A stretch of DNA of 64,000 bases from Chroococcidiopsis thermalis PCC 7203 (GTDB taxonomy: Bacteria > Cyanobacteriota > Cyanobacteriia > Cyanobacteriales > Chroococcidiopsidaceae), in NCBI RefSeq assembly GCF_000317125.1, contig NC_019695.1, positions 5,196,336 through 5,260,335 on the forward strand, read 5' to 3'. Of this stretch, positions 53,550 to 62,084 are shown one piece after another; the stretch's first letter is position 1; each line of letters starts with the position of its first letter. A program made the translations under genes and the position numbers. Under the pieces are notes generated by a model, which saw nothing but the letters and a program-made list of their open reading frames with translations, searched no databases and had not been told where the DNA came from.

Positions 53550-55133
53550 CTAATGCAAAAAGTGCCTTACACCTGTCAACACCATCACAATTCCCAATTC
53601 ATTTGCTGCCTTAACTGAATCTGCATCCCTGAGACTTCCACCAGGTTGAACGATCGCAGTTATGCCAGCAGCGGCGGCTGTTTTGACTGAATCATCAAAA
53701 GGAAAGAACCCATCGCTAGCTAATACTGCACCTTGCGCTTTTTCTCCGGCTTGTTCTAAAGCAATTTGTACCGAACCGACGCGATTCATTTGTCCCGCCC
53801 CTACACCCAGAGTAGCGCGATCGCGGCTCACGACAATGGCATTTGATTTAACGTGCTTGCACACCTTCCAAGCAAATAGCAATTCCTCTAACTGGGCGGG
53901 AGTTGGTTGTTTTTCTGTCACCATCTGCCACTGTTTAGTATCGGCAACAAGATCGTCAGATGCTTGTACCAAGAAACCACCCGCGATCGCTTTTATTGTA
54001 TGTAAAGACGTTTCATGTAACGTCTCTAAATTTGGTAATATCAAAACCCTAACTTTAGATTTACTAGCTAGAATTTCCCGTGCTTCTGGTTCGCATTCTG
54101 GGGCAACGACGCATTCTAAAAATGTTTTTGTCAACGCTGTAGCTGTAGCTGCATCAATTACCCGATTTAAGGCAACAATTCCCCCAAAAGCTGAAACTGA
54201 ATCTGCGTTAAAAGCCTTTTCATAAGCTTCAGAAATTGTAGTTCCCAACGCCGTACCGCAGGGATTTGTATGTTTAATAATTGTCGCCGCAGGGAGATCG
54301 GTAAATTCTGTAATTATGCGCCTTGCTGCTTCTAGATCGACTAAATTGTTATAACTCAATTCCTTCCCTTGGAGTTTCGTCGCAGCCGCCCAACCCGTTG
54401 CACTCGTTCCCGTTTGATACCATGCCGCAGGCTGATGCGGGTTTTCCCCATAGCGTAGAGACTGTACTCGTTCGCCTGAAATTGCAAACTGTTGCGGTAA
54501 TTCTTCCCGACTCCCCTGTACGGGCGCACTGCTGCGCGCCCCTACCGACTCCCGACTCCCCAAAAAAGAAGCGATCGCGCGATCGTAATTTGATGTATGC
54601 CAGAATGCTTTTTGGGCGCAAGCGGCGCGAAATTCAAATGAGACTTCCCCTTGTTGGCGTAATTCCTGCAAATATGTTGCGTACATTGCTGGTTCGCACA
54701 ACACGGTTAAATGGGCAAAATTTTTAGCCGCTGCTCGGATCATTGCGGGTCCACCAATATCGATTTGTTCTACCGCTTCTGCTAAAGTTACGTCAGGCTT
54801 GGCGATCGTTTGCTCGAAAGGATAGAGATTGACTGCCACTAGATCGAAAGGGCGGATATCATTAGCCTCCAGATCTGACACGTCTTGCGGTACGTCCCGT
54901 CGTGCTAAAATGCCACCATGAATCCGAGGGTGAAGAGTTTTGACCCGCCCGCCGAGAATTTCTGGCGAACCAGTGTAATCTGCAACTTTAGTTACTGGTA
55001 TTCCTGCTGCTTGAATGGCTTGAGCCGTTCCACCGCTGCTCACAATTTCAAAACCAAATTCTTCTACCAAACTACGGGCAAAATCGATCAGCCCTGTTTT
55101 ATCAGATACACTCAGCAGCGCCAAACGTGCCAT
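53550..55133 (-). CDS. purH: Bifunctional AICAR formyltransferase/IMP cyclohydrolase
   Basis: Last two steps of de novo purine synthesis, with 10-formyl-tetrahydrofolate as donor. The ATG at 55133 gives the standard start MARLALLSVSDKTGLIDFA; an upstream start adds 25 odd residues derived from repeat-rich DNA and is rejected. About 527 residues. The MGS-like N-domain has SSGGTAQAI and KTLHPRIHGGIL; the formyltransferase part has GERVQSLRYGENPHQ, TIIKHTNPCG, SAFGGIVALN and KVCKHVKSNAIV. Two stretches look like inserted repeats: residues about 190-211 (SRESVGARSSAPVQGSREE) and the palindromic segment near residue 370. Confidence 0.95.
   Translation of the reverse strand: MARLALLSVSDKTGLIDFARSLVEEFGFEIVSSGGTAQAIQAAGIPVTKVADYTGSPEILGGRVKTLHPRIHGGILARRDVPQDVSDLEANDIRPFDLVAVNLYPFEQTIAKPDVTLAEAVEQIDIGGPAMIRAAAKNFAHLTVLCEPAMYATYLQELRQQGEVSFEFRAACAQKAFWHTSNYDRAIASFLGSRESVGARSSAPVQGSREELPQQFAISGERVQSLRYGENPHQPAAWYQTGTSATGWAAATKLQGKELSYNNLVDLEAARRIITEFTDLPAATIIKHTNPCGTALGTTISEAYEKAFNADSVSAFGGIVALNRVIDAATATALTKTFLECVVAPECEPEAREILASKSKVRVLILPNLETLHETSLHTIKAIAGGFLVQASDDLVADTKQWQMVTEKQPTPAQLEELLFAWKVCKHVKSNAIVVSRDRATLGVGAGQMNRVGSVQIALEQAGEKAQGAVLASDGFFPFDDSVKTAAAAGITAIVQPGGSLRDADSVKAANELGIVMVLTGVRHFLH
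54006..54025. repeat. Dispersed palindrome inside purH
   Basis: AGACGTT-TCATGT-AACGTCT, a form of the GAGACGTTNCATGNAACGTCTC repeat I recall from intergenic regions of many cyanobacteria. Here it lies in frame within the formyltransferase domain. Confidence 0.7.
54500..54565. repeat. In-frame repeat insertion in purH
   Basis: On the minus strand GGGAGTCGGGAGTCGG leads into GGGGCGCGCAGCAGTGCGCCC, a palindromic core, then GGGGAGTCGGGAAG. The GGGAGTC heptamer also occurs three times at 55222-55242 just upstream of the gene. It encodes about 22 residues between the two catalytic domains without breaking the frame. Confidence 0.75.
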
Positions 55134-55221
55134 AGTTCCCAGTCCTTTGCAATTCAATTCAGACAAAGAACTATTGTACGTTGTTAGTTGTTGGTTGACA
55201 GTTATCAATTGTCAGCGATCG

Positions 55222-55302
55222 GGGAGTCGGGAGTCGGGAGTCGTGGTAAAAATACAGATAACCAATGACCAATTACCAATTACCAATTACCAATTACCAA
55301 TT
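55222..55302. repeat. Two heptamer tandem arrays upstream of purH
   Basis: GGGAGTC three times at 55222-55242, and ACCAATT-type units six times at 55261-55302 (first copy ACCAATG). They lie in the divergent gap between purH and the DUF937-like gene, so they may influence both promoters. Confidence 0.9.
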
Positions 55303-55348
55303 CATGGTATTAGACATTATGGAGATGTTAAATGGAGGATTAGAGTAA

Positions 55349-55873
55349 ATGGGACTCTTCGATCAAATCGTCAGTGCAGTCGGTAACTCTAACCAAGCTG
55401 GTAGCGCAGGTCAAATTGGTGCTATTGTCAACACGATCCAACAGCTCAGCAACAATACTGGTGCAGACCCTTCTACCCTACAATCAGTATTATCATTAGT
55501 GGGTGGTCAGGTACGCTCATCCTTACAACAGCAACGCGCCGTGAATGGCGAAGCACAAGCACAGGCGATCGTCAATCAATATAGCGGTACGGAACCCAGC
55601 CCTCAAGCTGTGAATACTCTGTTTTCTTCTAACCAACAGCAACAACTGATCCAACAAATTGCCCAGATGACAGGACTGAATTTGGGTTCGATCCAGCAGA
55701 TGCTACCCGTACTCGTACCGCTAGTATTAAATTTGCTGCAATCTGGGACTCAGACTCAAAACCCCCAAGGCGGCGCTAATCCCGTCCTCAATGCTTTTCT
55801 AGATGCCGATCGCGATGGAGATGTGGATGTAGCTGATGCAATGCAAATGGCAAGTCGCTACTTGAGTCGGTAA
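55349..55873 (+). CDS. DUF937-like protein with EF-hand/dockerin-like tail
   Basis: The protein has 174 residues and begins GLFDQIVSAVGN, as DUF937 (YidB-like) proteins often do. It is rich in Gln, Asn and Ala, with helical repeats QSVLSLVGGQVRSSLQQQ and TLFSSNQQQQLIQQIAQMTGLNLGSIQQMLPVLVPLVLNLL. The C-terminus DADRDGDVDVADAMQMAS is a DxDxDG calcium-binding loop of the dockerin/EF-hand kind. No signal peptide is seen. Function unknown. Confidence 0.82.
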   Translation: MGLFDQIVSAVGNSNQAGSAGQIGAIVNTIQQLSNNTGADPSTLQSVLSLVGGQVRSSLQQQRAVNGEAQAQAIVNQYSGTEPSPQAVNTLFSSNQQQQLIQQIAQMTGLNLGSIQQMLPVLVPLVLNLLQSGTQTQNPQGGANPVLNAFLDADRDGDVDVADAMQMASRYLSR

Positions 55874-55921
55874 TACAAGAGTGTGGGGTGTGGGTTGTGG
55901 GGTGTAGTCAGTTAATTGTGA

Positions 55922-55966
55922 CTTGTCTCCCTTGTCTCCCTTGTCTTCCTTGTCTTCCTTGTCCCC
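55922..55966. repeat. Nonamer tandem repeat (CTTGTCTCC, five copies)
   Basis: Five units of CTTGTCTCC/CTTGTCTTC/CTTGTCCCC, ending about 20 bases before the fmt start. The same unit type fills the mgsB-mgsC gap at 41556. Confidence 0.88.
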
Positions 55967-55987
55967 CTCGCCCCCAAGCATTCCCTG

Positions 55988-56980
55988 ATGAAAATCATCT
56001 TCTTCGGTACTCCCGAATTTGCCGTTCCAACTCTAGAAAAGCTACTCAGTCATCCAGAGTTTGACGTTGTAGCGGTTGTCACTCAACCAGATAAGCGTCG
56101 AGGACGAGGCAATGAATTAACACCCTCACCCGTAAAAACTGTTGCGACAGCACGGCAAATACCTGTGTGGCAACCTTCAAGGGTGAAAAAGGATGCTGAA
56201 ACTCTGAATTTATTAGAACAGTCTGGGGCAGATTTTTTTGTTGTTGCTGCCTACGGACAAATTCTTTCTCAGCAGATTCTCGATCTGCCACGCTTGGGTT
56301 GTATTAACGTGCATGGCTCGATTTTACCCAAGTATCGCGGTGCTGCGCCCATACAGTGGTGTTTGTATAACGGCGAGACGGAAACCGGAATCACGACGAT
56401 GTTGATGGATGCGGGAATGGATACGGGGGCAATGCTGCTGAAAGCATATACGCCAATTCATATCCTAGACAATGCCTACGAGTTAGCCGCCAGACTATCA
56501 ACGTTGGGGGCAGATTTATTAATAGAAACGCTGTTGCAATTAGCAAGTCAGGCGATCGCACCCGTTCCCCAAAATAACGACGAAGCCACATACGCGCCTT
56601 TGATTAAAAAAGAGAATTATGCCCTCGATTGGTCAAAAACTGCGATCGCGCTGCACAATCAAATTAGAGGTTTCTATCCCAATTGCACGGCTACCTTTCG
56701 CGATCGCGCTCTCAAAATACTTGCTACTGTACCTTTAGATGCTGCCTATACGTCGCAGCTATCACCAGAGTTGCAGCAGCTAATTCATAACTTTGCCGAT
56801 TTGTCAAGCGATCGCCGTCCTGGGGAAATCGTTCAGACGGTTAAGGGTATAGGAGCCGTCATTCAAACTGGTGCAGGTTTAATATTATTACGGGAAGTCC
56901 AGCCAGCAGGAAAACGCCCTCAGTCAGGCTGGGATTTTGTCAACGGCAACCGCTTAACTGTGGGAGAGGTATTCTTGTAG
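55988..56980 (+). CDS. fmt: Methionyl-tRNA formyltransferase
   Basis: Formylates initiator Met-tRNA with 10-formyl-tetrahydrofolate. The protein has 330 residues: [18 protein letters not shown] at the N-terminus, [23 protein letters not shown] with the tRNA-recognition loop, and [19 protein letters not shown] with the catalytic Asn-His signature (the distal Asp is in [13 protein letters not shown]). A C-terminal OB-like domain follows. A nonamer repeat lies immediately upstream, so no clear ribosome binding site is visible. Confidence 0.96.
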   Translation: MKIIFFGTPEFAVPTLEKLLSHPEFDVVAVVTQPDKRRGRGNELTPSPVKTVATARQIPVWQPSRVKKDAETLNLLEQSGADFFVVAAYGQILSQQILDLPRLGCINVHGSILPKYRGAAPIQWCLYNGETETGITTMLMDAGMDTGAMLLKAYTPIHILDNAYELAARLSTLGADLLIETLLQLASQAIAPVPQNNDEATYAPLIKKENYALDWSKTAIALHNQIRGFYPNCTATFRDRALKILATVPLDAAYTSQLSPELQQLIHNFADLSSDRRPGEIVQTVKGIGAVIQTGAGLILLREVQPAGKRPQSGWDFVNGNRLTVGEVFL

Positions 56981-57000
56981 AGGTGCAATATTTTGCCTTT

Positions 57001-57354
57001 CTACATATGGGTTTCATAATAGCGACAGCGATCGCACGGTCCCTCTGGGTTTACCGCACAGCGGATCAACTCAGAATGGGCGTTGAAGCGACAGCTAGCA
57101 TCGCCAATCACCCAACGTCCCTCTACAAAACTTTTCTCTGCTGGTCGCGCCGCTGACTGTACGTAAAGAGCAATCTTATTTAAACGATAACGCCCCGCTT
57201 TCAATTGATAGCGGTGGCGACGTTCTAAAACAGCGTAGGTTTTTCCTTCTAAATCTAAATAGTTCCCTGGTTGGGGAGTCCAATCGAGCATAACTTTGCC
57301 GAGGGACTGACGCGGATGCGTCAGAATAACCTCGGTTAGTAAATCTGGTTCCAT
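57001..57354 (-). CDS. DUF6464-like cyanobacterial conserved protein
   Basis: The protein has 117 residues. The central GKVMLDWTPQPGNYLDLEGKTYAVLERRHRYQLKAGRYRLNKIALYVQ and the ending VIGDASCRFNAHSELIRCAVNPEGPCDRCRYYE match, from memory, a conserved cyanobacterial family (DUF6464). Four cysteines near the end (SCRF, IRCAV, CDRC) could bind metal. Function unknown. It is convergent with fmt, with 20 bases between the stops. Confidence 0.82.
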   Translation of the reverse strand: MEPDLLTEVILTHPRQSLGKVMLDWTPQPGNYLDLEGKTYAVLERRHRYQLKAGRYRLNKIALYVQSAARPAEKSFVEGRWVIGDASCRFNAHSELIRCAVNPEGPCDRCRYYETHM

Positions 57355-57586
57355 AACTCACATTCAGGTGTAATGCCGACTACTTTTTGGATGGTATCGC
57401 ACAATCACCTTTGTCTGGGCAGTTTGAGACGATGTTTTAGGATTGGTAAACTAGAAACATCATGCTTAAAGCCTCGATCGCAATACTAAGTCGCCATGCA
57501 TTTAACTTGCGCGATTGGCGCGATTGAACCGCTTGCCACTATCAGTCCCAGACATTTTGACTTTTGCCTTCTAACTTTTGACTTAC

Positions 57587-59020
57587 TTAATACGCACCTT
57601 TGCGACCCAGCACTACCGCGATCGTTTTGAGTAGGATTTGGATATCCAACCCCAGCGACCAGTTTTCCATATACTTGACATCTAAATTGACAACCTTATC
57701 GATTTCATAATCATCAGTATTAGACCGACTAACTTGCCATAAGCCAGTCATACCGGGTAAAACTTGGTAGCGAATAAAATGGCGATCGGCAAATTTCTCT
57801 ACATCTGAGTTTGGTACTGGTCGCGGTCCAACTAAGCTCATCTCACCGCGCACGACATTAAATAGTTGTGGTAGTTCGTCTAAACTATAGCGCCTCAAAA
57901 ATTTGCCTATACGAGTAATACGTGGGTCGTTTTTTGTTTGAAACAAAGCACCATCTTTCCACTGATGACTGAACTCTACACTTTTTTGCGATCGGTCTGC
58001 ATCAGTTTTCATAGTCCTAAATTTCCAGATTTGGAAAGTTTTGCCGTGCAACCCCATACGATTCTGCTTATAAAAAATAGAACCAGATGAATCTATGGCG
58101 ATTAGCAATGCTATCAACAAATAAGCGGGGATTAACAGCAAAATAAATGCGATCGCAAAAATGAAATCAAAGCATCTTTTGATTAAAAAATCGCCGCCTA
58201 TGGTTAAGTAAGAGCTGAGTTCAAAAGTGGGAATACTGCCTAAAAATCTCAACTTAATCTTTTGCTCAACAACTTGCAATGCCGTAGGTAAAACATGTAT
58301 ATTAACCCCTGCATTTTTGAGTTTGATATAGAAAAGAGGTTGAGAAGTAATACCTTCCCAAGAATAGATCAAAACATCTGACACTTTCGATCTATAAATA
58401 TCTTGTAAGACACTATCTCGTTCATTTATAGTAGTAATATCTACCCAACCAGCAAAATCATATCTTCGATCGCTATCTAACAACTTAATAGCTGAGTTTT
58501 TATCTTCGAGCTTAGAGATTAAATATATAGGATAACGAAGAAAGCCTTGTTCTCGCAGATTGTCAATGGCAATATCTATGCTATATCTAAAGCTGCAAAC
58601 CAAAGTAACACTTAAAACTCCAGAGAGGATTAAAGATTGATGCAAAATATTTCTTGAATCTTGAAAAAAGAAGACGACCGATAATAGTAGTAAATGAGCG
58701 ATTGTCAGAGTTTTAGCAATATTAATATAATCTCGGCGTTTGTCCCCAGCTTGATATAGCTCTTGTGAAGCTAGTAGACTAACTTGAAATGCAATAATTG
58801 TGGCGATCGCGAGTAAACTATCTTTATTGTCATTAAGTAAATAAAAAGGCTCGCCAAAGCTTGCTGTCACTTGCCAGGATATCAGTAAAGCAAAAATATC
58901 AAATAGCAATAATGTAATCAGTCTTCTCCAGCGCTGACCTATTCTTTTTCCGAGTTGGCTAAATAACGGAGCGCGTAAATCCCGAGCGTACCGATCGGAT
59001 AAAACACTAGTAGATGTCAT
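57587..59020 (-). CDS. Undecaprenyl-phosphate sugar phosphotransferase (WbaP/CpsE-like)
   Basis: Initiating enzyme that moves a sugar-1-phosphate to undecaprenyl phosphate, the first step of repeat-unit assembly. The protein has 477 residues: four to five N-terminal helices, a CoA_binding_3-type soluble domain (about 150-260), then the catalytic region: KRCFDFIFAIAFILLLIPAYLLIALL (reentrant helix), IFYKQNRMGLHGKTFQIWKFRTMKTDAD, FLRRYSLDELPQLFNVVRGEMSLVGPRP and LPGMTGLWQVSRS. Being on the minus strand beyond the glycosyltransferase genes, it is probably the last gene of the second polysaccharide locus or has its own promoter. Confidence 0.94.
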   Translation of the reverse strand: MTSTSVLSDRYARDLRAPLFSQLGKRIGQRWRRLITLLLFDIFALLISWQVTASFGEPFYLLNDNKDSLLAIATIIAFQVSLLASQELYQAGDKRRDYINIAKTLTIAHLLLLSVVFFFQDSRNILHQSLILSGVLSVTLVCSFRYSIDIAIDNLREQGFLRYPIYLISKLEDKNSAIKLLDSDRRYDFAGWVDITTINERDSVLQDIYRSKVSDVLIYSWEGITSQPLFYIKLKNAGVNIHVLPTALQVVEQKIKLRFLGSIPTFELSSYLTIGGDFLIKRCFDFIFAIAFILLLIPAYLLIALLIAIDSSGSIFYKQNRMGLHGKTFQIWKFRTMKTDADRSQKSVEFSHQWKDGALFQTKNDPRITRIGKFLRRYSLDELPQLFNVVRGEMSLVGPRPVPNSDVEKFADRHFIRYQVLPGMTGLWQVSRSNTDDYEIDKVVNLDVKYMENWSLGLDIQILLKTIAVVLGRKGAY

Positions 59021-59210
59021 AATCTATGAATGGTAAACTGAAAATTGGGAAACATATTTGCGAATAGAGATTGATGCATTCGATCTCATATACTCTGCTT
59101 TGGCTTAAAGATCGAGAAGAATTAATATATCTATTGCTTGTCAGAATACAATTTGATTTGCGATCGAATTAAGCCTCTATTTCTGATTGAGATGGTTGTT
59201 TGTAGTGTGT

Positions 59211-59305
59211 ATATAGCAGTTCTAAATAATTTGTAAAGTAGGCTTCTAGCCTACGGCAGGCTAGAAGCCTACTCCACGTTCATGAATCAAATAGGATTGC
59301 CATAT
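59211..59305. repeat. 95-bp palindromic MITE-like element, copy 3
   Basis: Same length as the other copies. Paired changes in both arms of the stem (CCTAC/GTAGG-type, reading GCTTCTAGCCTAC here and GGCTAGAAGCCTAC later) differ from the CCTGC form of copies 1 and 2. Confidence 0.88.
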
Positions 59306-59433
59306 AAGTGATAAATTAATAGTAAAGTCGGCTGCCAATTTTTCAGTGCAGCAAATATACGGAAAATTTTTGCTTTTAGATAAATGATTTATCAAGAAAC
59401 TCGGTGAATTCAAGTATGTAGAATGAAAAGATA

Positions 59434-59473
59434 CAAAATAGAGGTGCGCAGCGAACCACGCACCTCTATTTTG
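59434..59473. terminator. Strong hairpin, probable terminator of the GT4 gene
   Basis: A 15-bp perfect stem, CAAAATAGAGGTGCG against CGCACCTCTATTTTG, with a 10-base loop. On the minus strand the stem ends in TTTT, as expected for an intrinsic terminator. It lies about 115 bases downstream of the GT4 stop at 59588. Confidence 0.8.
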
Positions 59474-59507
59474 CACTCAGCTTAACCTTAGAATAGTTAA
59501 GACTCAC

Positions 59508-59611
59508 TTAGGCAATAATAAAATCGCTAGCACTGAGAGTAAGTTTACCTGAGAGCTGAGCGACGGCTGACTCTCCTCCTAATATGCCTAGATCTGGATT
59601 GTAGAAAGAGA
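59508..59611 (-). pseudogene. Possible C-terminal remnant of a secreted calcium-binding-type protein
   Basis: In a frame different from the GT4 gene, the minus strand reads FYNPDLGILGGESAVAQL then SGKLTLSASDFIIA and a stop at 59508. The closing S-x-S-D-F-I-I-A pattern recalls the ends of RTX or filament-type surface proteins. There is no start codon, and the upstream part overlaps the GT4 end. It could be chance. Confidence 0.3.
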
Positions 59612-60727
59612 TGTGTATAACTTATTTAAAGACTGCATCATGCGATCTGCTGAAAAAATTTCCTCAAATCGAAGTTTTGATGCTCGACTCATAGATTGAC
59701 GTAATGGCGAAGATGTAGCTAGTTTTCTCATTACGTCCACTAATTCAGTTACATTTTCTGATTCTACAATAAAACCATTGACTCCTTCAATTACTAAATC
59801 GCAAGCTCCAAAAGTTCGAGTACAAATAATTGGTAATGAAGCCGCCATCGCCTCCATAGCAGATAGAGAGAGTCCTTCATAGCGACTTGGTAAAACAAAA
59901 ACATCAAAAACATTAAGTAAGTTTGGAACGTCAGTTCTCTCACCTGTAAAAATTACGCGAGGATTAGTTGTTTGTTTGAGGCTATCTAGTAACTCTCCAG
60001 TACCAACAAATAGAAGATAGCTTTGGGGATGATTGAGATTGTGAAAGGCTTTGAGTAAAAGTTCGGGATTTTTTTGATATGTTAATCGACCTGTAAAGCC
60101 AAAAACTAAAGCATCGTCAGGAATACCTAACTCTTGTCGAATCACCTGACGAGGATGAGAAGGACGAGGCAAGGAAATACCATTTTCTATAACCTTAACT
60201 TTATTAGAATTGAATTTAAAAGTTTTTAACATATAAGCTTGTTCGTCCTGAGATACAGCGATAACTTTTTGACACGCTAAATAACCTAGCAATAATTCAG
60301 CTAGCCATATTAGTAATGCTTTAAATCCTACCGCTTCAGTCGATAATGTTGCTAAACCATTGGGAGTATAGAGTGTTTTGTGACTCATGCCATTCAATAT
60401 TGAGGCGATCCGTCCAGTCACTCCTGCTTTTGAACTATGACAGTGGATAATATCAAAAGGACCATTTTCACGCATATAGTTTGAAATTGCTTGAATCGTT
60501 TTCCAGTCTGATACTAAGTTGATATTGCGTGACATCTGAATTTCTTGAAGCCGTACACCAATATTACTAAAATGTAATAACTCTTTTTGAAAAGAGGCAT
60601 CCGCTCTTGCAGATGAATAAAGCAAGTGAACCTCGTGGTTTTTAGCTAAATTATTGCAAATTATGCAGACATGACTACCAACTCCAGTAAGACATGACTC
60701 AACAATAAAGGCAATTTTCATTTTCAA
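59588..60727 (-). CDS. Glycosyltransferase family 4
   Basis: A GT-B enzyme of 379 residues. The N-terminus KMKIAFIVESCLTGVGSHVCIICNNLAKNHEV has the Gly-rich acceptor loop; the donor domain has FGFTGRLTYQKNPELLLKAF, and the conserved PSRYEGLSLSAMEAMAASLPIICTRTFG with the Glu-x7-Glu pair. HCHSSKAGVTGRIAS is typical for the CapM/WbaZ-like subgroup. Cytosolic. It belongs to the second surface-polysaccharide locus. Donor and linkage are unknown. Confidence 0.92.
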   Translation of the reverse strand: MKMKIAFIVESCLTGVGSHVCIICNNLAKNHEVHLLYSSARADASFQKELLHFSNIGVRLQEIQMSRNINLVSDWKTIQAISNYMRENGPFDIIHCHSSKAGVTGRIASILNGMSHKTLYTPNGLATLSTEAVGFKALLIWLAELLLGYLACQKVIAVSQDEQAYMLKTFKFNSNKVKVIENGISLPRPSHPRQVIRQELGIPDDALVFGFTGRLTYQKNPELLLKAFHNLNHPQSYLLFVGTGELLDSLKQTTNPRVIFTGERTDVPNLLNVFDVFVLPSRYEGLSLSAMEAMAASLPIICTRTFGACDLVIEGVNGFIVESENVTELVDVMRKLATSSPLRQSMSRASKLRFEEIFSADRMMQSLNKLYTSLSTIQI

Positions 60728-60873
60728 TATTGTTATAAGAATGAAAGTTTTTGAACGAACAATAAATCAAACGTGTACTAGGCACTATCTTGACTGATAG
60801 CCTGTCAGCATAACCATATTGTGTACTGAGAATGCGAGCAATGGTTAACTTCAATGACTCTAATAGACTTTAA

Positions 60874-61968
60874 TCATTTGCCTGCATCTAATAAAACATT
60901 CAATGTAAGTTGTGCAGTTTTTTCCCAGCTAAATTCGTTTACTTTATTTTTTCCACACTCCGTTAAAGTATTTCGTAATTCTGCATTGTTCATCACCGAT
61001 AACATTGCATGGCTTAAACTATTGACATCTCTGGGTTGAACTAAAATCCCTGCATTACCCATAACTTCCGGTACTGAACCGCCGTTAGCTGCTATGACAG
61101 CAGTTCCTAGCGCCATTGCTTCTACAAGAGTTAACCCGAACCCTTCGTATTCAGATGGATTAACTAAAGCTATTGAACCAGCAATAAGACTATTTAACTG
61201 ACTTCTATTCAATTCACCAAGCACCTGAATGTATTCTTTTGCGGTGGAGGATTGAATTCTAGAAGCTATGTCATCTGAATGGTTATAGTTATGCCTACCT
61301 GCAAGAATCAATTTCGGACGAACTTTCTGATTTGCACAAGCAGCATCTACTAATTCAAATGCTGCTATCAAATCGGGTACTCGCTTCCAAGGTTTCCAAT
61401 TTCCAACGTAAACGAAGTATGGCAGATCGAGTTGTTGTGATATATTAGGATGTTCGCGTGTTAGGTTGACTCCGTTATAAATTATTTCTATTCGATTGGA
61501 ATTTACACCTGTCCAATGAGAAAAATCTGATGCAGTACTTTTTGAAATACAAATAATTCTTTTACACTTCCAAGCTGCTAGTTTCAGCATGACTAAGAAG
61601 TACAATCGAGCTAACTGAGAGGTAGCATATTGAGGATAATTTAGCCAAATTGTGTCATGCACAGTGAGAACTTTTGAACAAGATGAAAAAATAGGAAAAG
61701 TTACATGGGGACTAAAAAATATATCTGGTTTGTATGTTCGACAAAACTTTGCCAACCATATCTGTTCTCTTATAGAGAACATTTTTGGTCCTCTAATTAT
61801 ATTCACACCCTCTAGTTTAAGAGCTTTAATTGTGCTGAAGTCTTCCTCGTTAATTGCTATAACCAAAAAACTTAGATTTTTTTCATGAGTTATTCTATTT
61901 AAAATTTCTCTGATATATTCTCCAATACCACCTTTAGAAATATGCCTAGCATCAATAGCAATTCTCAC
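60874..61968 (-). CDS. Glycosyltransferase family 4 (mannosyltransferase-like)
   Basis: The protein has 364 residues. It starts MRIAIDARHISKGGIGEYIREIL, the pattern of the WbdA/MtfB-like GT4 branch, then FFSPHVTFPIF and VHDTIWLNYPQYATSQLARLY. The donor site has YFVYVGNWKPWKRVPDLIAAF and NPSEYEGFGLTLVEAMALGTAVIAANGGSVPEVMG. It lies 146 bases upstream of the next GT4 gene on the same strand. Donor sugar unknown. Confidence 0.92.
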   Translation of the reverse strand: MRIAIDARHISKGGIGEYIREILNRITHEKNLSFLVIAINEEDFSTIKALKLEGVNIIRGPKMFSIREQIWLAKFCRTYKPDIFFSPHVTFPIFSSCSKVLTVHDTIWLNYPQYATSQLARLYFLVMLKLAAWKCKRIICISKSTASDFSHWTGVNSNRIEIIYNGVNLTREHPNISQQLDLPYFVYVGNWKPWKRVPDLIAAFELVDAACANQKVRPKLILAGRHNYNHSDDIASRIQSSTAKEYIQVLGELNRSQLNSLIAGSIALVNPSEYEGFGLTLVEAMALGTAVIAANGGSVPEVMGNAGILVQPRDVNSLSHAMLSVMNNAELRNTLTECGKNKVNEFSWEKTAQLTLNVLLDAGK

Positions 61969-62084
61969 TAATATACTCCGATAAATTTCTCGATTACAGT
62001 CCAGACGTATGTAGAGTTAAGGCAAATATAATCGTATCGTTTGAATATGCTTATACAAAGATAGTTATACAGCAAAAGTCATAC

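Larger units (their letters stand above)
59021..59587. other. Intergenic gap with repeat copy 3, a terminator and a gene remnant
   Basis: About 570 bases between two minus-strand genes. From left to right: AT-rich leader of the sugar phosphotransferase gene, the third 95-bp element, a strong hairpin, and a short open stretch that looks like the end of a lost gene. Confidence 0.6.

Noticed and set aside
55222-55302. Possible CRISPR-like array
   Set aside because: Units are 7 bases in direct tandem without spacers; this is the cyanobacterial STRR type.
59261-59476. Small open frame across repeat copy 3 and the hairpin
   Set aside because: It overlaps the palindromic element and the terminator and has no protein features.
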